In this document: positions 51,215-60,231 of the stretch, piece after piece
Numbering within the stretch: position 1 is the stretch's first letter
How the letters are laid out: the number at the start of each line of letters is the position of its first letter
Assembly: GCA_900659855.1 (NCBI GenBank)
Contig: CAACVI010000023.1
Coordinates: 124,001 to 188,000 of the forward strand
Origin: Candidatus Desulfarcum epimagneticum
GTDB lineage: Bacteria; Desulfobacterota; Desulfobacteria; Desulfobacterales; CR-1
Direction: 5' to 3'
Length of the DNA: 64,000 bases
Position numbers and translations under genes: made by a program
Notes under the pieces: model-generated
The model's database searches: none
Told to the model about the DNA's origin: nothing
What the model saw: the letters and a program-made list of their open reading frames with translations, nothing else

Positions 51215-51415
51215 ATAACGTGCCCGGCTGTTTTGGGTCAAGCTCAATGTGTCTTCTAAAGTACTGTATCCGGTTCGGGAAATCAAGGAAAAGTTCATTC
51301 CGACCCGCGGGCCGCATGGATCGAATGAGATTTTTTATTTCCTGTCTTAAGCATAGTGGAGCAGGCAAACAGTCGCGCCCGCCCCTTGCATTCATTTTTT
51401 TTCTGGGGTATGGTT
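51215..51415. other. 200-bp segment between two family A elements
   Basis: Lies between two same-orientation elements. A 64-codon open frame exists on the minus strand (51201-51395) and another on the plus strand, but neither has a ribosome site or a recognisable domain. It may be cargo or the remnant of a gene split by repeats. Confidence 0.4.
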
Positions 51416-51542
51416 GACAGCATCGTAAAAAATCCGATCTACTGTGTTGCAGCGCTTATTTTTAATTGAGGCATACTACATGTATTGCCTCAATTAAAAA
51501 TAACCACTACGCCTTGTATATCGAATTTTTTACGACGCTGTC
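51416..51542. repeat. Dispersed hairpin element, family A, copy 10
   Basis: GACAGCATCGTAAAAAATCC, GATCTACTGTGTTGCAGCG, inner stem as in copy 9, CGCCTTGTATATCGAA, TTTTTTACGACGCTGTC. It is followed by further terminal-like fragments (GGACGCTGTCC and TTTTTTACGACTTTATCA) to about 51590, just before the ACT gene. Confidence 0.88.
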
Positions 51543-51634
51543 CCGTAACTTTTCAGGACGCTGTCCCATGATTTTTTACGACTTTATCATGGTTGATTTC
51601 AGCTTTTTAAAACCACCGAAAAAAAGGACAACCT

Positions 51635-51922
51635 ATGGAAGACAAAAAAAAACGCATCGCTGTGACCGTCATCGGGAAGGATGAGGTCGGAATTGTGGCC
51701 AAAGTGGCCGCGGCGCTGGCTGAAAGCAATATCAATATTGTGGATATCAATCAGAAAATACTGGGCGATGAATTTTTCGCGATGACGCTTTTCGCAGACA
51801 GAATGAACGCCGACCTTTCCCTGAATGAGATCACGGTCAGGCTCAAAGACTCTGTCAAAGGCATGTCTTTGGAAGTGACGGTTCAGGATCTGGAAGTGTT
51901 TCAATACATGCATCGAGTGTAG
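51635..51922 (+). CDS. ACT-domain protein (UPF0237 type)
   Basis: 95 residues, one ACT fold: RIAVTVIGKDEVGIVAKVAAALAE at the N-terminus with the ligand-binding G, and ILGDEFFAMTLFAD. Members pair with a DUF711/PFL-like protein, as here (9 bp gap), and probably sense an amino acid or nucleotide. Ribosome site AGGACA is weak. Confidence 0.85.
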   Translation: MEDKKKRIAVTVIGKDEVGIVAKVAAALAESNINIVDINQKILGDEFFAMTLFADRMNADLSLNEITVRLKDSVKGMSLEVTVQDLEVFQYMHRV

Positions 51923-51931
51923 GGGAGTAAA

Positions 51932-53296
51932 ATGGAATTCACCCACGAAGAGATTCTTGAAACGCTGGGAATGATCGCCGAAGACAAGCTGGATATTCGA
52001 ACCGTGACATTGGGGATTTCTCTTTTTGACTGTTCCGATCCTGATCCCGGCGTCTGCGCCCGTAAAATCCGTGAAAAAATTCTGGCGAATGCGGCCGAGC
52101 TGAGCCCCAAAATCGATTTTGTCGCCAATGAATACGGTCTGCCCATTGTGAACAAAAGAATCAGCGTCACCCCCATTTCTTTTGTGGTTCCCGTGGCTGA
52201 TCCCGCCGCTTTTGTGGAGGTCGCCGCCGCTGTGGATCAGGCGGCGGAGGAGGTCGGGGTGGATTTTGTCGGCGGCTACACCGCCATGATTCAAAAAGGG
52301 CGGACCGCCATAGACAAAGCCATGATCGAGGCCATGCCGGAAGTTTTGTCCACGACCCGGCGTTTTTGCGCCTCCGTGGCCCTGGCCTCCACCCGGGCGG
52401 GCATCCACATGGACGGGTGCCGCGCGATGAGCCGGGTCATGAAAGACACGGCCCGCCGCACGGCCGGAGATGACGGAATCGGCTGCGCGAAGCTGGTTCT
52501 GTTCGCCAATCCTGTGGAGGACAATCCGTTCATGGCCGGCGCGTATTACGGCCCGGGTGAGACTGAGACCTCAATCCTTGTCGGGGTGAGCGGCCCCGGG
52601 CCTGTCCGCCGCGCGCTTGAAAGACTCGGACCCGACGCCGACCTGGGAGAGGTGGCGGAGACGATTAAAAAGACGGCGTTTAAAATCACCCGGGCCGGCG
52701 AGCTGGTGGGGAAAAAAATCGCCGAACGCCTCGGGGTTTCCTTTGGCAGCCTCGATCTTTCCCTGGCCCCCACGCCGGATGAGGGCGACTCGGTGGGACA
52801 GATACTGGAGACCATGGGCCTTGTCATGCCGGGCGCGCCGGGCTCCACCGCCGCGCTGATGATGCTCAACGACGCGGTGAAAAAAGGCGGTCTTTTCGCC
52901 TCGTCATCGGTGGGGGGGCTTTCCGGCGCTTTTGTGCCGGTGAGCGAAGACGCCTCCATGATCCGGGCGGCGAAGGCCGGGGCCATCACCCTTGAAAAAC
53001 TGGAGGCCATGACCAGCGTGTGCTCGGTGGGGCTGGACATGATCGCGATTCCCGGCGACACCAGCGCCGAGACCCTGGCCGCGATTATCGCGGATGAAAT
53101 GGCCATCGGATGCGCCAACGGCAAAACCACGGCGGTGAGAATCATACCGGCCCCGGGCAAGGATGTGGGCGATTTTGTCCATTTCGGGGGTCTTCTGGGC
53201 GAGGCCCCTGTCATGGCGGTGAGCCGGGTGTCGGCGGACGTGTTTGTCAAAAGAGGGGGCCGCATCCCGGCCACGCTTCAGTCTTTGAAGAATTAG
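51932..53296 (+). CDS. DUF711 family protein (UPF0210)
   Basis: 454 residues of the UPF0210/DUF711 family, first blocks [15 protein letters not shown] and [11 protein letters not shown], later [12 protein letters not shown] and [21 protein letters not shown]. The function is not established; the fold is said to be related to pyruvate formate-lyase-like barrels, with no glycyl radical loop evident. Always beside the ACT protein. Confidence 0.85.
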   Translation: MEFTHEEILETLGMIAEDKLDIRTVTLGISLFDCSDPDPGVCARKIREKILANAAELSPKIDFVANEYGLPIVNKRISVTPISFVVPVADPAAFVEVAAAVDQAAEEVGVDFVGGYTAMIQKGRTAIDKAMIEAMPEVLSTTRRFCASVALASTRAGIHMDGCRAMSRVMKDTARRTAGDDGIGCAKLVLFANPVEDNPFMAGAYYGPGETETSILVGVSGPGPVRRALERLGPDADLGEVAETIKKTAFKITRAGELVGKKIAERLGVSFGSLDLSLAPTPDEGDSVGQILETMGLVMPGAPGSTAALMMLNDAVKKGGLFASSSVGGLSGAFVPVSEDASMIRAAKAGAITLEKLEAMTSVCSVGLDMIAIPGDTSAETLAAIIADEMAIGCANGKTTAVRIIPAPGKDVGDFVHFGGLLGEAPVMAVSRVSADVFVKRGGRIPATLQSLKN

Positions 53297-53649
53297 CGGG
53301 TTTTGGCGCCGCCGGTGAAGACGTCCAGAAGACGGGACACCCGGTCGAGTTCCTTTTTGGCGTCTTTGCCCGGCCCGGGAGTTAAAAGAACGGTTTTGTT
53401 CCGGGAGGCGGCGCCTGAAACGATACGGACCGATGATTTGGGAAGTCTCAGGCTTTTGGCCAGAAATTTTACGCACATTTTGTTGGCGGCCCCGTCTGAC
53501 GGGGGCGCGGTGATTTTGATTTTCACGGCGCCGTTGTGAATCCCGGCAAAGGCGTTTCGGGAGGCCTTGGGCTGGACCCGGAGTTTAAGCGAAATTTTGT
53601 CGGGTGTTTTTTGGGATGTCGGGGGGATTTTTTTGTGATCAGGCGCCAT
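53293..53649 (-). CDS. DUF167/YggU family protein
   Basis: 118 residues, including the family core [39 protein letters not shown] and [14 protein letters not shown]. YggU-like proteins have no settled function. Its last codons overlap the DUF711 stop by 4 bp on opposite strands. The start abuts the heptose kinase stop. Confidence 0.88.
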   Translation of the reverse strand: MAPDHKKIPPTSQKTPDKISLKLRVQPKASRNAFAGIHNGAVKIKITAPPSDGAANKMCVKFLAKSLRLPKSSVRIVSGAASRNKTVLLTPGPGKDAKKELDRVSRLLDVFTGGAKTR

Positions 53650-54617
53650 CAGGCCAGACGCTCAAGGGCTTTTTCAAGCTCTTCAAGGGAAACCGCCGCT
53701 GTTCCGGGTTTGCCCACCACGATACCGGCGGCGGCGTTGGCCGTCCGGGCCGCTTCGAAGAATCCCGCGCCTGCGGCCAAGGCCAGGGCCAGGGTGGCGA
53801 TGGCCGTGTCGCCGGCCCCGGAGACATCAAACACCTGCCGGGGCCGGGCCGTGATCCGCCGTGGCTTCAGGCCCTTTTCAAACAGCGCCATGCCGTCTTT
53901 GCCGCAGGTGATCAGCGCTTTTTCAACGCCGGCGATGTCCAGAAGCCTTCTTCCGGCCTCAAACAGGGAGGGCTCGTCCGTGATGTCCATTCGCGCGGCC
54001 AGGACGGCCTCTTTTCGGTTGGGGGTGATGACACGCGCCCCGGCGTATTTTGAAAAGTCCGGCCCCTTGGGGTCCACGAGCGTCGGCGTTTGATTTTTTC
54101 GGGCCAGGGCCGTGATATCCTTCATGAGATCCCGGGTGACAAACCCCTTGTCATAGTCGGAGACGATGACGAGATCCGCTTCCGGGACCCAGTCTTCCAG
54201 TCGTTTTTTCGCGGACGCGAAAATGTCTCCGGATATCTTTTTTTTGACTTCCCGGTCAATGCGCAGCACATGCTGGCCGGCGGCCATGATCCGGGTTTTC
54301 CGGGTGGTGGGCCGCCCGGGGTCCCGGATGATTCCGGACGGATCCACGCCGAGCGCTTTGATTTCTTCGAAAATCCGGTCCGCGTCCTGGTCGTCCCCGG
54401 CAAGGGCCACGGCCCGGACTTGTCCCCCCAGGGTGGATAGATTGCGGATGACATTTCCGGCCCCGCCCAGGACGTGATCGGTTTTTTCCACAGACACCAC
54501 CGGCACCGGGGCCTCCGGGGAGATGCGGCGCGCCTCCCCCCACACATATTCGTCGAGCATGAGATCGCCGGTCACCAGGATTTTTGACCGGCTGAATTTT
54601 TCCAGAAGCGGTTCCAT
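53649..54617 (-). CDS. rfaE1: Heptose 7-phosphate kinase RfaE1 (HldE kinase domain)
   Basis: 322 residues from the ATG at 54615-54617; the frame is open further but the extension lacks family sequence. PfkB fold: GDLMLDEYVWGEARRISPEAP, GAGNVIRNLSTLGG, VDPKGPDFSKYAGA and the anion hole DVSGAGDTAIATLALALAAG. It phosphorylates D-glycero-D-manno-heptose 7-phosphate for LPS core. The cytidylyltransferase half is absent, so it is the split form. Confidence 0.92.
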   Translation of the reverse strand: MEPLLEKFSRSKILVTGDLMLDEYVWGEARRISPEAPVPVVSVEKTDHVLGGAGNVIRNLSTLGGQVRAVALAGDDQDADRIFEEIKALGVDPSGIIRDPGRPTTRKTRIMAAGQHVLRIDREVKKKISGDIFASAKKRLEDWVPEADLVIVSDYDKGFVTRDLMKDITALARKNQTPTLVDPKGPDFSKYAGARVITPNRKEAVLAARMDITDEPSLFEAGRRLLDIAGVEKALITCGKDGMALFEKGLKPRRITARPRQVFDVSGAGDTAIATLALALAAGAGFFEAARTANAAAGIVVGKPGTAAVSLEELEKALERLA

Positions 54618-54624
54618 CGTGTTT

Positions 54625-55038
54625 TTAAATCTCTTTTGAGGCGGTCTGAATGATTTTTCGGATAAACGCCGGCGGCCGGACCACTTTTCCATGGGCGTTT
54701 ACGCAGGCGTGACGGGTGAATCCCGTGGCCGACACCCGGTTTTCGCCGTCCACCGTGACGCGGTAGTCGAATCTCACCCCGGCTTTGAAGGTCGGGTCCA
54801 GACGGGTTTCAATGGACAAAAGATCGTCATACCGGGCCGGGGATATAAAGTCGCAGCAGGCCCGGGCCACGGGGAGAAAGAGTCCCTTTCGCTCGACCTC
54901 TTTATAGGTCAGGCTTAAAGAGCGGAACATTTCCGTCCGGCCGATCTCAAACCACCTGAGATAATTGGCGTGGCAGGCGATTCCCCTGTGGTCGGTGTCG
55001 CCGTAGATCACCCGGCATTTGGTGGTGTGGCAAAGCAT
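54625..55038 (-). CDS. Acyl-CoA thioesterase (YbgC/FadM, 4HBT fold)
   Basis: 137 residues, hotdog fold with the motif YGDTDHRGIACHANYLRWFEIGR, the catalytic Asp in the D-T-D turn. It hydrolyses acyl-CoA; YbgC-type members associate with the Tol system, which is not nearby. Short gap to rfaE1 and ddl suggests one transcript. Confidence 0.87.
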   Translation of the reverse strand: MLCHTTKCRVIYGDTDHRGIACHANYLRWFEIGRTEMFRSLSLTYKEVERKGLFLPVARACCDFISPARYDDLLSIETRLDPTFKAGVRFDYRVTVDGENRVSATGFTRHACVNAHGKVVRPPAFIRKIIQTASKEI

Positions 55039-55042
55039 GGGT

Positions 55043-55999
55043 TTAGACTGTCTTTCCTGTCTGGGGGGGCCGGGACCGGACCCCTAAGTCAATGAGCCGG
55101 TCCAGAAGGCGGCCAAAAGAAATTCCGGCCTTTGCCGCGGCCTGGGGCAGCAGGCTGGTGGGGGTCATGCCGGGTATGGTGTTGGTTTCAAGGACATACA
55201 GCTCCCCGTCTTTCAGAATCATGTCGGTTCGGCTGTATCCTTTGCACAACAGCGCCCGGTGGGCGGTTTTGGCGTATTCCCGGGCTTTTTCGGCGTGTTT
55301 TTCCTCAATCCGGGCCGGGCATATCTCACGGGCGCCGCCCGGGGTGTATTTGGCCTCGTAGTCAAAAAAGGGGCTGTCGCTTCCCGGGATAATTTCGATG
55401 AGCGGCAGCGTCTCCAGGTGGTCGTTTCCGATGACCGCGGCGGTGATTTCCACGCCGTCGATATGCGCTTCCGCTAAAATCGACTCGTCGTGGGAAAAAG
55501 CCAGATCGATTCCGGCCCCGACCTCGTCCGGGGTCCGGGCCACGGATATGCCCACGCTGGAGCCGGTCTCGGCGGGTTTGATCACCAGAGGCAGCCCGAG
55601 TTCCTCCACGATTTCCCCCACATTCGCCGGCTCGCCCCGTTTCAGCGCCCGAAACGGCGGAACGGGAACGCCATGCGCCTGACACATATGTTTGGAGACG
55701 ATTTTGTTCATGGCCATGGCGCTTCCCAGGACCCCGGAGCCCTGGTAGGGGATGTCCAGGAGATCCAGCATGCCCTGGACGGTTCCGTCTTCCCCATAAC
55801 GGCCGTGGAGGGCGATGAAGGCCGCGTCTATTTTTTCCGCGTCCGCCGCCAGCCGGGGCAGGTCCGTCATGGGATCATACCGAAGAACCGTGTATTTTTC
55901 CTTGTCCAGGGCTTTGAAAACCTGGTCGCCGCTTTCGATGGACACCTGACGCTCTGGGGAAATTCCCCCGGAGATCAGGGCGATGACGCGTTTTTTCAT
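55043..55999 (-). CDS. ddl: D-alanine--D-alanine ligase Ddl
   Basis: 318 residues from the ATG at 55997-55999, with AAGGAGG upstream. ATP-grasp fold; N-terminal ALISGGISPERQVSIESG, HGRYGEDGTVQGMLDLLDIP, YQGSGVLGSAMAMNK and the C-terminal VLETNTIPGMTPTSLLPQ. It makes the D-Ala-D-Ala dipeptide of peptidoglycan. Confidence 0.94.
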   Translation of the reverse strand: MKKRVIALISGGISPERQVSIESGDQVFKALDKEKYTVLRYDPMTDLPRLAADAEKIDAAFIALHGRYGEDGTVQGMLDLLDIPYQGSGVLGSAMAMNKIVSKHMCQAHGVPVPPFRALKRGEPANVGEIVEELGLPLVIKPAETGSSVGISVARTPDEVGAGIDLAFSHDESILAEAHIDGVEITAAVIGNDHLETLPLIEIIPGSDSPFFDYEAKYTPGGAREICPARIEEKHAEKAREYAKTAHRALLCKGYSRTDMILKDGELYVLETNTIPGMTPTSLLPQAAAKAGISFGRLLDRLIDLGVRSRPPQTGKTV

Positions 56000-56028
56000 G
56001 GCCGCGCGCCTCCTTGAATGGGTGAGGG

Positions 56029-56391
56029 TCAAAGTTTTTCGGATATTTTTTCCATGTATGCCTGGGGCATTTCAAAGTCCGGCGACGAGCGTCGCATGGA
56101 ATTGAGTTTCATGATCAAAAAGTTGAGTTTTTTGAGCATGCGGTATCTTTCGCCGGTTTCCTCCATGTTTTCCATCAGGTCCCGGGTCTCGGCGATCTTT
56201 TTTTTCAGCTCGATTTCAGGGGGCAGACATCCGGCGTTTTTTAAGATTTTGTATGCCATCCTGAGATCTTCAGGAATGGAGGCGTCTTCGTCCGAAAGGG
56301 GTTTTCCGGACCCGGGCAGATTGTCAAACTCGCCTTTTTCCAAAGACTGCCTGATTCGCTCTTCCACTATTTTTTCAAAGCCTGAAAACAT
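56029..56391 (-). CDS. DUF1992 family protein
   Basis: 120 residues. FEKIVEERIRQSLEKGEFDNLPGSGKPL is the DUF1992 signature, also in DnaJ homologue subfamily C member 28. No known function. It is separated from ddl by 29 bp and from a tRNA by about 100 bp. Confidence 0.85.
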   Translation of the reverse strand: MFSGFEKIVEERIRQSLEKGEFDNLPGSGKPLSDEDASIPEDLRMAYKILKNAGCLPPEIELKKKIAETRDLMENMEETGERYRMLKKLNFLIMKLNSMRRSSPDFEMPQAYMEKISEKL

Positions 56392-56488
56392 GATTCACTC
56401 GCAAAAATGTCCGGTTTTTGATCCGGAGTTTTTTCAGGAAGGGGGGGATGGACCCCGGGAGCAGGGGGCCCCGGCGCGAGGCGTTTTT

Positions 56489-56565
56489 TGGTGGCGATGC
56501 AGGGAATCGAACCCCGGACACTGCGGATATGAGCCGCATGCTCTAACCATCTGAGCTACATCGCC
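56489..56565 (-). tRNA. tRNA-Met (CAT anticodon), elongator type
   Basis: 77 nt with encoded CCA. Cloverleaf: acceptor GGCGATG/CATCGCC, D arm GCTC-AGATGGTTA-GAGC, anticodon stem TGCGG and loop CTCATAT (anticodon CAT), T arm with GGTTCGATTC. Base 1 pairs with 72, so it is not the usual initiator. A tRNA-Ile2 with lysidine at C34 remains possible. Confidence 0.93.
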
Positions 56566-56655
56566 ATGCCTGTTTTTTTAAACAACCACCCATAACAGTT
56601 TAAAAAAAATTAGTCAAGGACGATTTTTCCCACGCCATAAAAAAACCCATTCGCC

Positions 56656-57594
56656 CTATTTCTTTTCTCCGGACACGGCCCGGGCCTCCACCCGGAACAT
56701 CTCCACGTTTCCGGGAATATCCCGGCTCACGATCATAAACGGGAGGGTGTCCCCGGGCGGGGACGCGTCATCGGGCTTTTCCATGTCCGGCTTTTTTAAA
56801 AGCCGTTTGTCGATTTCCGGCATGTCCAGGCCGGCCAGCTCCATGTCCGACAGCAGGTTTCCGCACACGCTGGTTTTTTGGGCCAGAATCTTTTTTTCAG
56901 ACGTGTAGAACCGGGCCGTGGCCTCGACCCATCCCCCGGGCCCGGGCGCGGCGCCCCGGACCATTCCGGTGATGACCAGAAGTTTCCCGGCCATGGGGTT
57001 TAAGACCGTTTTGCTGTGGACCTCAAGGGTTTCCATCTCAAATTCGGCCTGGTCCCGGGGGGTGGTTTCAAACCATGCGCCTAAGTATGGAATGCGGAGG
57101 TCCGGAATGGAGACGCCCATGCGGTTCAGCATGAAAAAACCGCCGTAAAACGCCCCGGCAAAGATCGCCAGAAGGGAAAGGACCATCAGGAAAAGGGCCG
57201 CCGGGCTCCTTTTTTTGGGAGGCGGGTCTGAAAAATCGTTTTCCGGGTCCGAAAAATCCCCCTGGATATCGAATTCCGGTCGGGGCCCGCTGTCTTCTCC
57301 GGGCGGCTCCCGGGTTTCGCCGCCGTCTTTTTCAAGCCCGAACAGACGCCGGGCGTCGCCGTCCCGCTCCTGGGTCCCGGCCGGGTCCGGGGCGTCGTCG
57401 TAGAGGGTGGAAGGGTCCGGAAAATCCGTGAGGTCCGGCGTTTCTTCAAATAAAGATTCGGCGTCGGGGGCCCCGGGGGGATAGGCGGTGAACACGTCGC
57501 CGCAGCTGGAGCACCGGACCCTGGAGCCATTTTTTTCAAGCCGGCTTTCATCCAGCCGGTATTTTGTGTCGCATTTGCCGCAGTGAATAATCAT
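56656..57594 (-). CDS. MJ0042 zinc-ribbon and DUF3426 membrane protein
   Basis: 312 residues. The N-terminal zinc ribbon CGKCDTKYRLDESRL ... RCSSCGDVF is of the MJ0042 type; an acidic linker, one membrane segment (LFLMVLSLLAIFAGAFYGGFF) and a DUF3426-like beta domain (KLLVITGMVRGAAPGPGG) follow. Function not known; such proteins are often near export or cell-envelope genes. Confidence 0.78.
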   Translation of the reverse strand: MIIHCGKCDTKYRLDESRLEKNGSRVRCSSCGDVFTAYPPGAPDAESLFEETPDLTDFPDPSTLYDDAPDPAGTQERDGDARRLFGLEKDGGETREPPGEDSGPRPEFDIQGDFSDPENDFSDPPPKKRSPAALFLMVLSLLAIFAGAFYGGFFMLNRMGVSIPDLRIPYLGAWFETTPRDQAEFEMETLEVHSKTVLNPMAGKLLVITGMVRGAAPGPGGWVEATARFYTSEKKILAQKTSVCGNLLSDMELAGLDMPEIDKRLLKKPDMEKPDDASPPGDTLPFMIVSRDIPGNVEMFRVEARAVSGEKK

Positions 57595-58133
57595 AAGGCA
57601 TCCTGACCCGCCCCGGGCTGTTCAATGAGGCGGCATATGTCGGGCAAATTTCGGAAACGCTCCCCGTAATCGAGGCCGTATCCCACCAGAAAACCCTTTT
57701 CAATGACGTGGCATGTGTAATCCGGCTTAAGGCCGGTTTTCCTTCTTTCCCGTTTGTCCACCAGAACGCAGGTTTTCACCGACGCCGCTCCCCGGGATTT
57801 CATTCGCTCGACCAGAAACGACAAGGTGGCGCCGGTGTCGATGATATCCTCCACCAGAAGCGCGTGGCGTCCCTGGATATCCATGCCGATATCCTGTTTG
57901 ACCGTGATGTTTCCGGATGACTCAAGGGCGTCGCCGTAGCTTGAGACCTGGATGAAATCGATGGAAAGCGGAAGGGTCAGCTGGCGGGCCAGGTCGGCTA
58001 AGAAAATAAAGGCCCCTTTCAAGACCCCCACCATGACCAGGTCCCGGCCGGCGTAATCCGAAGAGATGTCCTCGGCCACCTGGGATATTCTTTTTTGGAT
58101 CTCGTTTTTTTCAATCGTCGGGATTAGTTTCAT
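57591..58133 (-). CDS. hpt: Hypoxanthine phosphoribosyltransferase
   Basis: 180 residues. PRPP site ALLVEDIIDTGATLSFLVERM and the N-terminal LVMVGVLKGAFIFLADLARQL are diagnostic. It salvages hypoxanthine, which in this organism is also released by MqnB during menaquinone synthesis. Overlaps the zinc-ribbon gene by 4 bp. Confidence 0.92.
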   Translation of the reverse strand: MKLIPTIEKNEIQKRISQVAEDISSDYAGRDLVMVGVLKGAFIFLADLARQLTLPLSIDFIQVSSYGDALESSGNITVKQDIGMDIQGRHALLVEDIIDTGATLSFLVERMKSRGAASVKTCVLVDKRERRKTGLKPDYTCHVIEKGFLVGYGLDYGERFRNLPDICRLIEQPGAGQDAL

Positions 58134-58217
58134 CGCTGTCTTTTTTTGAAAAAATGTGATAGATAAAAGGCCGGTTTCAGGTCAAAGCGGCACAATAGAT
58201 TGAAAACGACGGGTTTG

Positions 58218-59057
58218 TCAATATTTTTGGCGCGGATCGCGCGTCTTCCATGGTCCGCGCCCCGGGCCCGGCGCGCGGCCCTCCAGGTCCAAAGAGACAT
58301 GGGCGTACCCGATTTTTTTAAAGGCGGCGGTGATTTTTTCAGACATTTCAGGCTCAAGCATCCTTTGAAAACAGGTCCGGCCGATCTCGATTCTGACCGT
58401 TTCCCCGTGATGACGGGCCCGGCAGTCCTCAAAGCCCGCCGCCCGAAGGGCCGCCTCTCCCCGATCGATCATGGACAGCGCCTTTTGGGTGATGGGGGTC
58501 CCGTAAGGGATTCGCGTGGCCAGGCAGCCGGTGGCGGGTTTGTTCCAGGTCTCAAGGCCCATTTTTTTCGAAAGCGCCCGGATCTCGCTTTTTTTCAGGC
58601 CGGCGTCCGCCAGGGGGGAGAGGACGCCCCATTCCCCGGCGGCCCGCGCGCCGGGACGGAAATCGCTCAAATCATCCACATTGGCGCCGTGGGCCACGTG
58701 GGCCATGCCGAGATCTTCGGCCAGGCGGCGCGTTTGCTTAAAGAGGTTTTTTTTGCAAAGGTAACACCGGTCTTCGGGGTTGGCCAAAAACCCGTCAAGG
58801 CGCGTTTCGGCCGGATGGATGATTTCGTGCCGGACCCCGATTTTTTTCGCCACCCGGACCGCCCGCTCTTTTTCCCCGGACGGATGAATCTCGGAGTCGG
58901 CGGTGACCGCCGCTGTTTGGTCCTTTAAAACCCGGGCCGCCGCCGCCAGGAGAAAGGAGCTGTCCGCCCCGCCGGAAAAGGCCACCAGCAAAGAGCCGGC
59001 GCGCTCAAGTATCTCAAAAAGCCGTTTTTCTTTTTTGCGCAAATCCGATGAGATCAA
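58218..59057 (-). CDS. larE: ATP-dependent sacrificial sulfur transferase LarE-like
   Basis: 279 residues. PP-loop VAFSGGADSSFL (about 26-36), a Cys pair EDRC98YLC101KK, and the catalytic Cys178 in KPATGCLATRIPYGTPIT. LarE donates sulfur to the nickel-pincer cofactor of lactate racemase; larA, larB and larC are not in the window, so another thiolation role is possible. Confidence 0.87.
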   Translation of the reverse strand: MISSDLRKKEKRLFEILERAGSLLVAFSGGADSSFLLAAAARVLKDQTAAVTADSEIHPSGEKERAVRVAKKIGVRHEIIHPAETRLDGFLANPEDRCYLCKKNLFKQTRRLAEDLGMAHVAHGANVDDLSDFRPGARAAGEWGVLSPLADAGLKKSEIRALSKKMGLETWNKPATGCLATRIPYGTPITQKALSMIDRGEAALRAAGFEDCRARHHGETVRIEIGRTCFQRMLEPEMSEKITAAFKKIGYAHVSLDLEGRAPGPGRGPWKTRDPRQKY

Positions 59058-59068
59058 TGGACACCTCC

Positions 59069-59117
59069 AAAAATAAGCGCCGCGACGCCGTAGATCGGAT
59101 TTTTTACGACGCCATCA
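59069..59117. repeat. Right half of a family A element
   Basis: AAAAATAAGCGCCGCGACGCC, GTAGATCGGATTTTTTACG and ACGCCATCA: only the right block and end are present, and the end abuts the queE stop (TGATGATGGCGTCG). Confidence 0.75.
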
Positions 59118-59783
59118 TCATCTTTGGTTAATGAATTTATGCGTTTGAAGAGACAGCCGCCACCCCCGCTCCATGACGGTTTTCACGCACAACTCCGTGG
59201 CTTTTCGGCCAAGACTTTCGGGCTGAAGGCTGATCACGACGCCCTCCCGAAGGCCAAGGCCGTCCAGCGCCCGGTCCAGCCGGTCAATGTCGGCCGGTTT
59301 CCCCGCCACATGTTTGATTTCATGGGCGCTTTCGAGGCATTCCGGAAGCGGCTCTCCGCCCCCGGGCATGTCAAATTTGGGGCTGACGCATATCCAGTCG
59401 AAACCGGCGCCCAGATGCCCGCGGGCGGTTCCGCTGGTTTCGATGGCCGTCCGATATCCGTCTTCTTTTAGGCCTTTAGCCAAAGGCGCCAGGTCCTGTC
59501 CGGCGGGCTCGCCGCCGGTGATGAGCGCCCAGCGAATTTTCGGAGGCCGGCTCCGGACGAACGCCAGCGTCTCCCCGACGCCGGCCCCGGCCCACCTGGG
59601 GTTTGTCCCCAGCGCGTCGGCAAGCCCGACCCTGTTTTTTTCAGAAAACCCCCATGTCTCTTTGGAGTCGCACCAGGGACAGCCCACCCCGCATCCCTGG
59701 AGCCGGATGAGGACCATGGGGACCCCGGCGTGGACGCCTTCGCCCTGGACGCAGGGGTGGATGTCGTTTATTTGGTAGCGCAT
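59118..59783 (-). CDS. queE: 7-carboxy-7-deazaguanine synthase QueE
   Basis: 221 residues, radical SAM. Cluster motif C31-x3-C35-x2-C38 (LQGCGVGCPWCDSKETW), then ALITGGEPAGQDLAPLA. N-terminal SVQGEG-type start reads CVQGEGVHAGVPMVLIRL. It makes 7-carboxy-7-deazaguanine for queuosine. The other queuosine genes are not in the window. Confidence 0.93.
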   Translation of the reverse strand: MRYQINDIHPCVQGEGVHAGVPMVLIRLQGCGVGCPWCDSKETWGFSEKNRVGLADALGTNPRWAGAGVGETLAFVRSRPPKIRWALITGGEPAGQDLAPLAKGLKEDGYRTAIETSGTARGHLGAGFDWICVSPKFDMPGGGEPLPECLESAHEIKHVAGKPADIDRLDRALDGLGLREGVVISLQPESLGRKATELCVKTVMERGWRLSLQTHKFINQR

Positions 59784-59820
59784 GGCATCGTTTTTATGTT
59801 TTTATGGCCGTTTGGATTTG

Positions 59821-60231
59821 TCATCGTTTTTTTTCGGCGTCATGGCCGACGATATTTGAAATGGTTGAAATAAAATCTTTGACTTTCGGGAACCATGGCT
59901 CCACCGTTTCAGCGTCGAAATAAACAAAATCCATGTAATCGCCTTCATGCCTTGAATCAAACAGGCTGTTGTAAAGTTTTCCATGCTCTTTGCTTATTTT
60001 GCCGGTTTTGACGAAATGCCGATTGAAAAACGATTTTACCCCGCTATGCTTGCTTGACGAGAGTTTGTGTTTTTCCAGCAGCGCCAGCGCCGCGTAAAAA
60101 CATGCGTAATACAGCCGGTTGGCGCATGTGTTCCAATGGCTCTCATTTTTCATTAAAACCGCTTCGTCATATGATTCATGAGATCTTTGCATTCTGTATT
60201 TGATCAAATCATCAAGATGCTTGTCTTTCAC
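59821..60231 (-). CDS. HEPN-domain protein
   Basis: 136 residues. RLYYACFYAALALLEKHKLSS and DYMDFVYFDAETVEPW are the HEPN landmarks. Encoded after and overlapping the MNT gene by 4 bp. Whether it is a toxin is unclear; RNase motif R-x-x-x-x-H is not evident. Confidence 0.82.
   Translation of the reverse strand: MKDKHLDDLIKYRMQRSHESYDEAVLMKNESHWNTCANRLYYACFYAALALLEKHKLSSSKHSGVKSFFNRHFVKTGKISKEHGKLYNSLFDSRHEGDYMDFVYFDAETVEPWFPKVKDFISTISNIVGHDAEKKR

Noticed and set aside
51201-51395. 64-codon gene between repeat copies 9 and 10
   Set aside because: No ribosome site, no recognisable domain and the end lies inside the repeat.
11319-51542. CRISPR array made of the dispersed repeats
   Set aside because: Copies are kilobases apart, much longer than CRISPR repeats, and there are no cas genes.
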